Positions 38,855 to 46,780 of a stretch of DNA of 64,000 bases are shown piece by piece; position 1 is the first letter of the stretch, and each line of letters starts with the position of its first letter. This DNA comes from Pascua guehoae (lineage: Eukaryota; Basidiomycota; Tremellomycetes; Trichosporonales; Trichosporonaceae). The stretch spans positions 1,564,957 through 1,628,956 of the forward strand of contig BCJX01000001.1 of the NCBI GenBank assembly GCA_001600415.1. The letters run 5' to 3'. Below the pieces are notes generated by a model that had not been told where the DNA came from, ran no database searches, and was given only the letters and a program-made list of their open reading frames with translations. The translations under genes and the position numbers were made by a program.

Positions 38855-39326
38855 ATGGCCAACGATCAATCGGCCGCCGACAAGGAGCGCATAGAGGCCC
38901 GCCAACAAGTTGCCACCTCGTTCATCGTCCTCGGCGTCATCTCTCTCATCACCTTCCTGGGCGGCAACGACAAGCTGGGTATCTGGAGCGACGCCGACAT
39001 CATCCGAAGGGTAATCCTTTTCTTCATCACCTTTGTGCTGGGGGCATTCTTTATCCATCAATTTTGGCACTGGGCAAGGCCGCGCACCGATGCCGAGCTC
39101 GCCCCAGGGCCAAGACGTTGTGCCCGTCATCGCGACGGCTATCCCGACCGCATTCGCCGTCATCAACCTGTTGGCGCCCCGCACGGTGTGGTTTCCCGTC
39201 AACATGGTCGTCATTGCCCTCCTCGTGCCGGCCGTCGTGTTCTGTATACGCCGCTGCATCCGCCTCGAGAGCTCACCACCGTCCGATCCACGAAAGGACC
39301 AAAAGCTGGCGTCCGACGTGCCCTAG
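38855..39326 (+). CDS. Small four-helix membrane protein of unknown function; frame break or GC-AG intron
   Basis: ATG at 38855 in a good context (CGCCATGGCC). The first frame gives MANDQSAADKERIEARQQ, then two membrane helices (TSFIVLGVISLITFLG; RRVILFFITFVLGAFFIHQFW). The frame then continues as non-hydrophobic, Arg-rich sequence, while the next frame carries two further helices (VVPVIATAIPTAFAVINLL; PVNMVVIALLVPAVVFCIR) and ends at TAG 39324-39326. No GT-AG intron links them. A 34-nt GC-AG intron (39074-39107, GCAAGG...CCCAG) would restore frame exactly and give 145 residues. The alternatives are a sequencing indel or a pseudogene. Family not recognised. Four helices with a short charged N-terminus suggest an ER or organelle membrane protein, but that is inference. 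Confidence 0.5.
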
Positions 39327-40098
39327 TCGAATCTCGAATCCGACCGTCTCATAATCCGGGTCCCGAAACGGTCTACATAGCAGTAGGGTTCTCAAGTGTC
39401 CGACGAGGTGGACCCGTGGACACACGACGCCCAGACACATGTACATGATGCAGTGTGGGGTTGAATAGCGAGACGAGTTGCAAGGTGAACACGTATGAGC
39501 GACGGATTCACCTCAGTCGTCTCGCTATACAACCCCACATTGCATCATGTACTCAAACTGTGCCCCATGACTTGCAACCAGCAACAACCACAGAGCAGTC
39601 GCAGGAGCCCAGCTCCGAGTCAGATAGGAGACCATTGCTGGCTTTAGGAGCGTATGAGCCAAGTCGGCAGTCAGCGCTATCGGTTGGCCCCTCGGCCATG
39701 ACTGCCCGTTCGACCATGCCAGACAGTACCAGGACGTCGCTCTTGGGTGACTTGTTTCATCGATCACATCACTTGGACTACAACGCCATACAATACGTAC
39801 ACGGATCAGGATACACGCATGACGAGTACACGCAGAGTACATCTCGGCACGTGCGGGCACCAGGCGCGCGGGGGTTGCGAGAGGGCGGAGGGGGACGGGG
39901 TAGGTAAGGAGGGGTAAAGTCCTGCTAGATGGTAGGTTTGTGTTTTTCTTTTGGTCGTTATTCTTCTTGTTTACTGCTGCTGCTGTTACAGTACGTGTTG
40001 TACCTTGGCTTGTCCTTGCGCGGAGTCTGCTCTCTGCTCTGTAGTCTACGCCAACGCGCCTACCGACTGCCACACGGAGACCGGAGACAGACCCAGGC
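39327..40098. other. Intergenic between convergent genes, containing a long hairpin
   Basis: About 770 bp between the membrane-protein gene and the minus-strand gene ending at 40099. Apart from the inverted repeat at 39441-39552 nothing was recognised; open frames here have no coding bias. Confidence 0.5.
39441..39552. repeat. Long inverted repeat (36-bp arms, 40-nt loop)
   Basis: Arms 39441-39476 and 39517-39552 are reverse complements with two mismatches in 36. The 40-nt loop contains a further 7-bp pair (AGGTGAA/TTCACCT). The element begins GTACATGATG and ends CATCATGTAC. Confidence 0.9.
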
Positions 40099-41196
40099 CT
40101 AGACCCAGAGACCCCACGTGCTCGTCCTGCGCTTGTAGACCTGCTTGGGGGGCTGCTGGGGCACGCCCCTGGTGGTGGCGGGACACTGAGCCTTGATATT
40201 CATGGCGGCGCGTGCGGCCTCGATGTGCGCCGCGTCGGCGTCGGTGAGGCGCATGGCCTGGAGGGCTGCGTCGCGCGCGAGTTGGAGCTGTGCGCAGTGG
40301 CCCTGCCACGCGGCGGCGAGCTCTGCGACAAAGTCGTCGCGGAGGCGGTCGCGCGCGACGGCGTAGGGGACGACGACGCCGGCCTCGACGGCCTTTGCGC
40401 GCTGCTTGTCGCCCATGCCCTGTGTGGCGATGCGCTCGCGCTCGCGCGCGGCCGCGAGCGCCGAGACGTGCCTGTCGCGCGCGGCCGAGACAAACGTCAG
40501 GTGGCGCTGCGAGGCGGTGGTGACTGCGGCGCGGTGGGCAGAGCGCGCGTCCTCTGCGAGCCCCGCGGCGCCGCGGGCACGGGGCGCGCCGCGCGCGACC
40601 GCCGCGTGCGTGTGGGGTGTGACTGTCACGCAGGAACTGACAGTCGCGACGGTCGTGGCCGTGCGGGCCGTCGCGATCGTGTCGATCGTGTCGACCGTGT
40701 CCACCGTGTTGACGGTATCAATGCTCCCGCACGAGCTCACGCGCGAGAGCGGCAGCGAGCCCAGCTGGTCCTGCGTCTCGTCGTCGTCGTCGGCCGCCTT
40801 GGGCAGCGGGAAATACTCGTCGAGCAGCGCAACGTGCCGCGCCCCCTCGGCCTGCGCAGCGTTGAACTCGCGCCGCACAGCATCCTGCGCCGCGCCGTGG
40901 TCGTCGCGCACCGCCGCGAGCGCCTCGAGGCGCGACGCCCGCACCGCAGGGTCAGACGACACAGACGACGGCGCAGTCAGACGCCGCGACGGAGCCGCTG
41001 TGCCAGTGCCCACCTCGACAAACGGCAGCGCGAGCAGCTCGTCTGCCGAAATAGACGTTGTGCGCGGCGCGGAAAACCTCCGTGCGACTCCCAGGCTGCC
41101 CCGCGGCGAGCGGTAGCCCGGCGCCGGCGGCGTGTGCGTGTGCGTGTGCGTGTGCGTGTGCGTGTGCGTGTGCGTGTGCAGGAGTGTGTCGCCCAT
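40099..41196 (-). CDS. Unrecognised 365-residue protein with N-terminal His-Thr repeat
   Basis: Single exon, ATG at 41196 to stop at 40099, with strong C/G third-position bias on this strand. The N-terminus is MGDTLL followed by eight His-Thr pairs encoded by a GTGTGC-type hexamer. Then come a Pro/Arg-rich part, a helical Ala/Glu/Arg stretch (RLEALAAVRDDHGAAQ; FNAAQAEGARHVALLDEYFPLP), a Thr/Val/Asp-rich repeat (DTVNTVDTVDTIDTI) and a long Ala-rich helical C-terminus (ALAAARERERIATQ; DDFVAELAAAWQGHCAQLQLARDAAL). No signal peptide or membrane helix. It looks like a fungal-specific helical protein; no family or function can be named. Confidence 0.6.
   Translation of the reverse strand: MGDTLLHTHTHTHTHTHTHTHTPPAPGYRSPRGSLGVARRFSAPRTTSISADELLALPFVEVGTGTAAPSRRLTAPSSVSSDPAVRASRLEALAAVRDDHGAAQDAVRREFNAAQAEGARHVALLDEYFPLPKAADDDDETQDQLGSLPLSRVSSCGSIDTVNTVDTVDTIDTIATARTATTVATVSSCVTVTPHTHAAVARGAPRARGAAGLAEDARSAHRAAVTTASQRHLTFVSAARDRHVSALAAARERERIATQGMGDKQRAKAVEAGVVVPYAVARDRLRDDFVAELAAAWQGHCAQLQLARDAALQAMRLTDADAAHIEAARAAMNIKAQCPATTRGVPQQPPKQVYKRRTSTWGLWV
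41131..41179. repeat. GTGTGC hexamer-type microsatellite inside a coding exon
   Basis: About eight tandem units of GTGTGC, reading CAC-ACG (His-Thr) on the minus strand near the start of the 365-residue protein. Unit-number changes keep reading frame. Confidence 0.85.
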
Positions 41197-42032
41197 TGGT
41201 GCTTTGGTGTTGTGGGTCGGCGTGGGTGGCTAGTGCGTGGTGTTGGTGGTAGCGTGGGTGGAGCAATGTGGATGTGCGTGTGGCGACAATGAGATCTCGG
41301 CTGAAATAGACGAGTACAGTAGGTGTAGTCAGCGTGGGCGGCAACTAAAGAGCACTGCACATGCAACCCACAGCCAAAAGGGCTCAGAGTGGCGAGTGCC
41401 AGTGTGGGTTGCGGGGCACACTAGGGGATGACGTAATGGGATCCGCGCGGTGTGTGTGTGGGTGACATTGCGTGCCCAGTGGCAAATACGAAGCCAAAAA
41501 GAATAGACTCGGAGACGACCGTGTGGCACTAAACATAGCAATGTTCCTGCCTTCCATCGTCTCTTCTGCGAGTATTCGTAAACGCCACACGCAGGCCACA
41601 TGTCGAGAGGGGTACGTACAGCATACTGATCGGGAACACAGGGGTGGAATATACGTGCTCATCAAGGGTACTGTGCCAAGAGAATGACGCCGGCAGCTGG
41701 ACACACTCTGAGGCTCAAACCTCCGAGCCTCTGCGCAATGTCCACTCTACCACGACCCCCAACGTGTCTTGGCGCTCGAGAATACCCACCAACCCTACTA
41801 TCAAGATGGCGGGCCCGTGCAGAGACCCAAAGAGACAACTGTGGCGCCACAAACTACCTTGTGGCAACGCCACAAGCTGCCACAACCAACAACTAGTCAT
41901 CATCTCCCCAGCCAACACCCACACATTCCGTGCCCAGGTTCGAACGATGGTCACTCCCAACATGCATGGCAGAGGACAAAAAGAAACTGTCCCACACAGG
42001 CTTGAACTGTGGACCTTTATTCATGAGTCCAC
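41197..42032. other. Intergenic with tRNA-derived fragments
   Basis: Promoter region of the His-Thr protein and sequence of mixed origin. No gene is supported. A tRNA-like 3' half is at 41987-42018. Confidence 0.5.
41987..42018 (-). pseudogene. tRNA 3'-half fragment (T arm plus acceptor strand)
   Basis: 32 bp resembling the 3' half of the tRNA-Asn at 42357-42445: acceptor strand TGGGACA and the T loop TTCAAGC are kept, and the T stem is CACAG/CTGTG instead of CTGAG/CTCAG, so pairing is preserved. The 5' half is absent. Confidence 0.6.
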
Positions 42033-42227
42033 GAGGCAAGCCTGGGTGAGCCTCCGGGCGCGACTTTTTTCGAGCTCGGTGACCTCAAGAACGAGCTTCG
42101 CAACCTGGGCGACGAGGCGAAAACGCTCGCACAGACCAAGCGTGTGAGGGATGAGGGTGGTGAGGAGGGAGATGGTGGCAATGGCACGTCGGACGGCGAG
42201 AGCGACCTTGTCAGTGAGGACGAGTAA
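42033..42227 (+). pseudogene. Orphan gene fragment: acidic coiled-coil C-terminus without a start
   Basis: A frame of 64 residues plus stop at 42225-42227 with coding-quality codon use but no ATG and an upstream in-frame TGA. It reads EASLGEPPGATFFELGDL, then a helical stretch (KNELRNLGDEAKTLAQTK) and an acidic end (DGESDLVSEDE). It directly follows a tRNA 3'-half fragment, so it looks like the detached last exon of a gene from elsewhere. A real terminal exon of an unseen gene is possible. Confidence 0.45.
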
Positions 42228-42316
42228 GGGACCAGCAGTTAGTGACAGTACATTGAGAGAGCGAAAGCATGCATGTAGAAGATCGTATCATGGATTGCAC
42301 GATGGCAGAAGAAAAG

Positions 42317-42341
42317 CTGTCCCAGTGAGGCTTGAACTGTG
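42317..42341 (-). pseudogene. Truncated tRNA-Asn 3' end, tandem to the intact gene
   Basis: The sequence from 42311 repeats that from 42351 with few changes (40-bp offset) and includes the acceptor and T-arm part of the tRNA-Asn only. It is a local tandem duplication of the tRNA 3' end and its A-rich (minus: T-rich) terminator. Confidence 0.65.
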
Positions 42342-42356
42342 TACGCAAAAGAAAAG

Positions 42357-42445
42357 CTGTCCCACTGAGGCTTGAACTCAGGACCTTTCGATGTTGAGTT
42401 TTGACGCTTAACAGTCGAATGCTCTACCGACTGAGCCATAGGACA
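42357..42445 (-). tRNA. tRNA-Asn (GTT) with 16-nt intron
   Basis: On the minus strand: acceptor TGTCCTA pairs with TGGGACA (one U-G); D arm GCTC/GAGC with AGTCGGTA; anticodon stem TTCGA/TCGAA, loop CTGTTA, anticodon GTT; T arm CTGAG TTCAAGC CTCAG. Intron of 16 nt after position 37. The spliced length is 73 nt. A TTTT stop lies 2-5 nt downstream (42352-42355, minus). The U1-A72 first pair is unusual for Asn, so the acceptor register is the least certain part. Confidence 0.85.
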
Positions 42446-43120
42446 TTGGACGATATCGAATGGGAAGTGGGCCTCTGGTCCGCCATGTGGAACCGGACGC
42501 GCGGTGGCAGTCTATGGACCATTAATACTCTTATTATCGTGACTGTTGTTGTTGTTGTTGTTGTTCGGCCTGCCCAAGACGCGCATGGTGCAACGGTGGG
42601 ATGTCTTTCGGGATGCGGTCCCCTCCAACTTGAATCCTCTGCAAGGCCGCAACTTTCAGCCTCTGGGCACCACCTCTTTTCACGAATGTGTCTGTGTAGT
42701 GTCTTTGTGGCTGGTGTCTCTGTTCAGCCATGTCCACAGCACCCCCCCTGCTCTATACCCGCCGGCTCGGCCCTAGCACCATAGAAAACACATCTACTAT
42801 CGGAACCCTGCGGACCGCTGTGTGTGTGCGCTCCCTGTATGTCCCCTCCTTGTATGTCCTCTCCATGTACAGGTGCGACCAGAAAGTATTGAGACGGACC
42901 CCTTGACCTCGGTCGCGCACACGGCACATTTCCTGGGTCCCATTTCGTACTGGAGTGCAGGAAACAACACGCAGGAGATGACATTACATGGGACCTGCGG
43001 CCTTATATCGTACCATCGGGTTGAGCCAGAGGCCATCCATGCTCCACTTGGCGTGCACCCGAGCTCACCTCACAGTGGCAGTCTCAATACTTTCCGTCTT
43101 ACCCGTGCTTTATGTGCACT

Positions 43121-43200
43121 CCTTGTGTCCCCTCCTTGTGTCCCTATGTGTCCCTCTATGTGTCCCTCTATGTGCCCCTCTATGCGTCCCCTCTATGTAT
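43121..43200. repeat. Minisatellite of about 12-bp TGTGTCCCTCTA-like units
   Basis: Several imperfect head-to-tail copies of (C)TCTATGTGTCCC. Related words (TGTATGTCCCCTCCT) occur at about 42833-42870, so the array may once have been longer. Confidence 0.7.
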
Positions 43201-43723
43201 GCCGAATATGTTTATCCGTCATCCCCAGCCACGCGCCATCCGCGTCTCCACGCCACCTCCAAGCCCATATTCTAACATTCAGAAGACGCCCAGGGGCACT
43301 TGGAAACCACCTCCAAAGGCATACGAAACATTGCGTGCTCTAACAGAGTGACACCTTTGGCTCCCATCGCCCTGACAGAGCCAGAACGCAATCACAACCA
43401 CAACTCGCAGCTGACGACCATGTCTGCTTCCCGAAAATCCCAGCTGCCACAGAACCTTGGCGGCCCACTCTCGCGCATTGTTCCTGACCTATTTCGGGGC
43501 GTGTCAGCCTCGACGTATGCGGGTCGTAACGCGGTACGAACACGGTCGAGACCGCCGCGGCGAATGTAAATTGTATTCCATTGGCGATGGTCGACGCCGC
43601 CGAAGGCAGGGGATATGCTAGAGACGAGGTACAATGCGGTGGGGTGCGAGGTCGCGTGTCCTGGCTGGGTCACCTGGCACCTGGTGGTCACATTGTTCAT
43701 CTCGTGGTTTCTCCCGATCCATG

Positions 43724-43816
43724 TTATGGCATGGCCTCGGGTGGCTGTGTAGTGTGGTACAGGATGAACAGGACGGCTGCACCGTTGATCACGGAGCCTG
43801 GGGCTGCAGCGAATTG
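43724..43816 (-). other. Possible terminal exon of a diverged LURP-one-like gene
   Basis: A CCTGAC branch-like site and CACAG acceptor lead into a 31-codon frame ending TAA at 43724: QFAAAPGSVINGAAVLFILY... It has the same exon length (93 nt) and the pattern aromatic-x-x-x-A-x-G-V-x-x-x-A-hydrophobic of the last exon of the LURP-like gene at 59836-60940 (YVTVAAGVDLALIAAICIC). Upstream exons could not be assembled, so this may be a decayed paralogue or chance. Confidence 0.25.
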
Positions 43817-44625
43817 CTGTGAGGGAGTCAGGTTTGTTACGAAACAGTAGGTAGTGTCAGTGGGTAGCCGGGAGGGGTCAGTACGACGTGGGAGTAGAAA
43901 GCGCTAGGTAGCAGGAGGACGTGTACAAAGCGGCAAGTAGACACATTGGATACGAAGCAAGCAGAAAGACAGAGAAGACCAAGTCGCCGGCTTGCGAAAG
44001 TAGGGACTTGCAAGCCAAACCGTACCGCTGAACAAGATGAGCATACATGTCTATATCTATGCCGCCGACGACCGCAACGACGACGGCCCCGGCCGCGCGG
44101 CGTATTTTGGTCCTACAAACCGGATAAACTGGAACCAGGCGGTGGTCTCGTCCCGTCCCACCAACTGGAGGTCGATGCTGGCACCAAGAGCCGAGCAACG
44201 ACGCCCGGGGCGCAGTCGCCTACGAAGTAGTGAAGGGGGCTGTACGTGCGCGCGCGACGCGGCTGCTTTTGGTCAGCACGTGCGCTGGGGGTACACAACA
44301 TTGTTTCTTTCTTTCTTTTTCCGAGATGGCAAGGAAAAGGGGCAAAAGGAAAAGGGCACAAGGTATGAGGAAAGCAAAGTACTTACATCAAGGGACGAGT
44401 GAACTGATCCGACGGGGCGCACAACTCGGCGTCGCGGTCGGGAGGTACAGGCGGAGCGAACGATGGAACCGCCGCGATGTCGCCACGGACGGAGATGGCG
44501 CAACCAACACCCTTGAGCTCCTGCTCTCCACCCAAACACAATCCCCCCCCCCGCCCTCCACTTCTGCGCACCCGCCTAGTGACCCTCCACGACCTGCCCC
44601 ACCCCGCGCCCACCCCAACCTTCAC

Positions 44626-45216
44626 CTATCGCCCCTCGACCTGCCCCCGCCCTTGCCTCTCCCCCCTCCCCCTCTTCGGGAGGACCATGAGGTGCACCGT
44701 CGTCTTCTCCCCGGGCACCCAATCCGTCTCGTGCTCGCCGACGATCCGCCATCCCCGCCGGGTATAAAACCCCACCACGCCCTCATGCTTGGTCACGACG
44801 TCGAGGGCGGGGTATCCCTCCTCGCACGCCTTCTGCACCGCCGTCTCGAACAGGGCGCTGCCCACGCCGCGTCCCTGCGTCTCCGGGTCGGTAAAAAAGA
44901 CAGCCACGAGGCGGAGCTCGTCGATCCCCACCCCCCCGTGCCCCGCCGCCCAGACGGACGCCATCGCGTCCTCGCCCCACGTGGGGGCGACGCGCGTGAC
45001 GGAGATGTGGCCTGCGATTTTGCCGTCCAGCTCGGCCACCCACGCGTGCACTTCGGCCGGGCGGACGATGAATGCGCGCGCGCCGCAGGGGATGGGCCAT
45101 AGGAGGGGGTACTCGGAGTGCGGCTGCTGGCGGACGAGGAGGGCGTCGAGGGCGGGCAGGTCGCGGGGCTCGCGGGGGCGGATGATTAGGCCCGGCGGGG
45201 TGGGCGTGCGTGTCAT
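44626..45216 (-). CDS. GNAT-family N-acetyltransferase
   Basis: Single exon, 196 residues, ATG at 45216. The GNAT fold is visible: N-terminal IIRPREPRDLPALDALL, a beta-strand region VAELDGKIAGHISVTRV, motif A LRLVAVFFTDPETQGRGVGSALFETAV containing the acetyl-CoA pyrophosphate loop (Q-G-R-G-V-G), and motif B YPALDVVTKHEGVVGFYTRRGW, ending at HETDWVPG. Substrate unknown; stand-alone enzymes of this size acetylate small amines, amino acids or antibiotics. A TATA box lies 65 bp upstream, which suggests regulated expression. No partner genes nearby. The last 15 residues are Arg/Gly-rich. Confidence 0.88.
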   Translation of the reverse strand: MTRTPTPPGLIIRPREPRDLPALDALLVRQQPHSEYPLLWPIPCGARAFIVRPAEVHAWVAELDGKIAGHISVTRVAPTWGEDAMASVWAAGHGGVGIDELRLVAVFFTDPETQGRGVGSALFETAVQKACEEGYPALDVVTKHEGVVGFYTRRGWRIVGEHETDWVPGEKTTVHLMVLPKRGRGERQGRGQVEGR

Positions 45217-45280
45217 CGTACAGTCGGGGAGGAGAGGAGCGTCGAGTCAAGTCGAGTCGTGCTGGGGTTTGGAGGTCGCG

Positions 45281-45288
45281 TATTTATA
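45281..45288 (-). promoter_or_regulatory. TATA box of the GNAT gene
   Basis: Minus-strand TATAAATA, 65 bp upstream of the ATG at 45216. Confidence 0.65.
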
Positions 45289-46780
45289 GCGAGCAAAGGT
45301 GGTGGGTAGAGAAAAGTAAAGAGGGCGGGGAACGCGGTTGACGGGGATCGAGGCTGTCCTTTGTGTGCCTGGCAACCAGAGTTTATAAGCAATGGGGTGC
45401 GGATCGTGTCGGTCTCTCGGCCGGGTGGGCAGTCGACACAAGCAGAGTGGGTGACTCGAAATGTCACCCGGCCTGGCCCAGTCCAGTAGTGAGTGTCCCG
45501 AATCGAGTGCTCGTCTCGCTCGTCTCGGTTAATCCCCGATGGTGTGATGCGTTTCACAACCCCAGATTACAAAGCACATGCAGCCGACAGTAGGCGTGTC
45601 TAGGCCCCCTTGTTTGTCCTTTACACTGTGAAAATAGGGGTTCGATTCCTCTATCCCTTATTTATCTTTATCAAAATACAAATGACAACTGAGCTTTTCT
45701 AATATGCTTAACCCCATCTGCATCAGGTGGTTATTACCGCTTTATTGTGGGCCTAATCCGGCCTTGGGACACGATTGGCGCGCCTTTCGAAGCAAGGCGC
45801 ACGTGGGCATTCATGTCTTATCTAATCTGCACCTGGGCCTGGGGCGCAGCGAGCCCAGCGATCAGCGAGCCCAGAAGACGCAAAGACGACGCGTCTGTCC
45901 ATCTGTCGATCACTAGGTCTTTATCACTACAGCACTGCCGTTGCAACCATAAAGAGCAGCCAGCCGCCAGCTTTGCGTGCCTACAGCCAGAGCCCCGTAC
46001 CAGACCCGACGCAGAAACTCGGTCGAGCCCACCCACCGATAATCGGACAGGCCATAGTCGTGGGGAGAGAGGTAATGCCCTGGCCAGTGGCTGACGTGAG
46101 GTGCATTCACTGGGATATGGCGCGATTCGAGGGACCCAAGTGGATTGCCGATAGCGACGCGTCCTGCAATGTCCCACAGTGCCCATGTGCGGCTGTGTGC
46201 GGCTGTGTGTGGCTGTGTGCGGCCGTGTGTTGCCCGAGACAAACAGGCATGCGCCCATGATTCTCGACCCGAAGTGGCCCGTATAATCGTGCTCGTCCGT
46301 GCCATGTGAACCCACCCAGGTCGGGCCCGGGTGACACACCAACGACATGCCTGTGGGCATGGGCGTGCACCCGCCCTCATTTGGGTCGAGCCTCCATCAG
46401 CTGCCTTATACTGTACCACTGTGGTCTTATCCATGCGGCTTTGACGAGCCTACCCAACCAACCTCGACAATCTGGCCAACTCGCCACCCAGCTTCGAGTT
46501 CCACCCGTGCCACGTGCCGCCCGTGGTAACATGAACGATGCATGAGACATGAGACATGTGTTTGCAGTGATTACTGTCCGTGGGTTGCAATGCTGTACGG
46601 GGGAATCTCGAGCGGGCGTAAATCTACGGTCGCCTCTACTGTCCTCGTCTCATACACACAAAAGGTGAAAACGAACCATCGTGCTCTCGAGGTTGCAATT
46701 ATACGCACGTCCTCGCCGATACTCTCCCTCTCGCTCTCTCTCCTACTCTCTCTCTCTCTCTCACACTCTCCTCTCACACT
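45289..46780. other. Intergenic with an AT-rich island
   Basis: About 1.5 kb between the GNAT gene and the stop of the 1681-residue gene. Base composition drops at about 45625-45710. A GGCTGTGTGT-type repeat lies near 46188-46232 and CT runs near 46728-46770. No gene supported. Confidence 0.5.

Larger units (their letters stand above)
42446..44625. other. Intergenic patch with minisatellite and unresolved coding signals
   Basis: About 2.2 kb. It holds a TTG trinucleotide run near 42544-42565, a TGTGTCCCTCTA-type minisatellite, and between 43420 and 44560 short pieces with coding bias on both strands. A TCAAGGG/GTAAGTAC donor-like site on the minus strand is at 44393-44394. No complete gene model could be built. 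Confidence 0.4.

Noticed and set aside
39525..40073. 182-codon minus-strand frame next to the hairpin
   Set aside because: No codon bias, mixed composition, and it overlaps one hairpin arm.
40225..41292. 355-codon plus-strand frame over the His-Thr protein gene
   Set aside because: Arg/Val/Gly-rich composition typical of an antisense shadow; the minus strand gives helical, protein-like sequence.
41697..41765. Possible degenerate tRNA on the minus strand (TGGTAGAG and GGTTTGAGCC words)
   Set aside because: No anticodon stem or matching acceptor stem; too weak to list as a gene, although it lies in the tRNA-fragment patch.
43420..43569. 49-codon plus-strand frame beginning MSASRKSQLPQNL
   Set aside because: Reasonable start context but no bias, family or splice continuation; kept only as part of the unresolved region.
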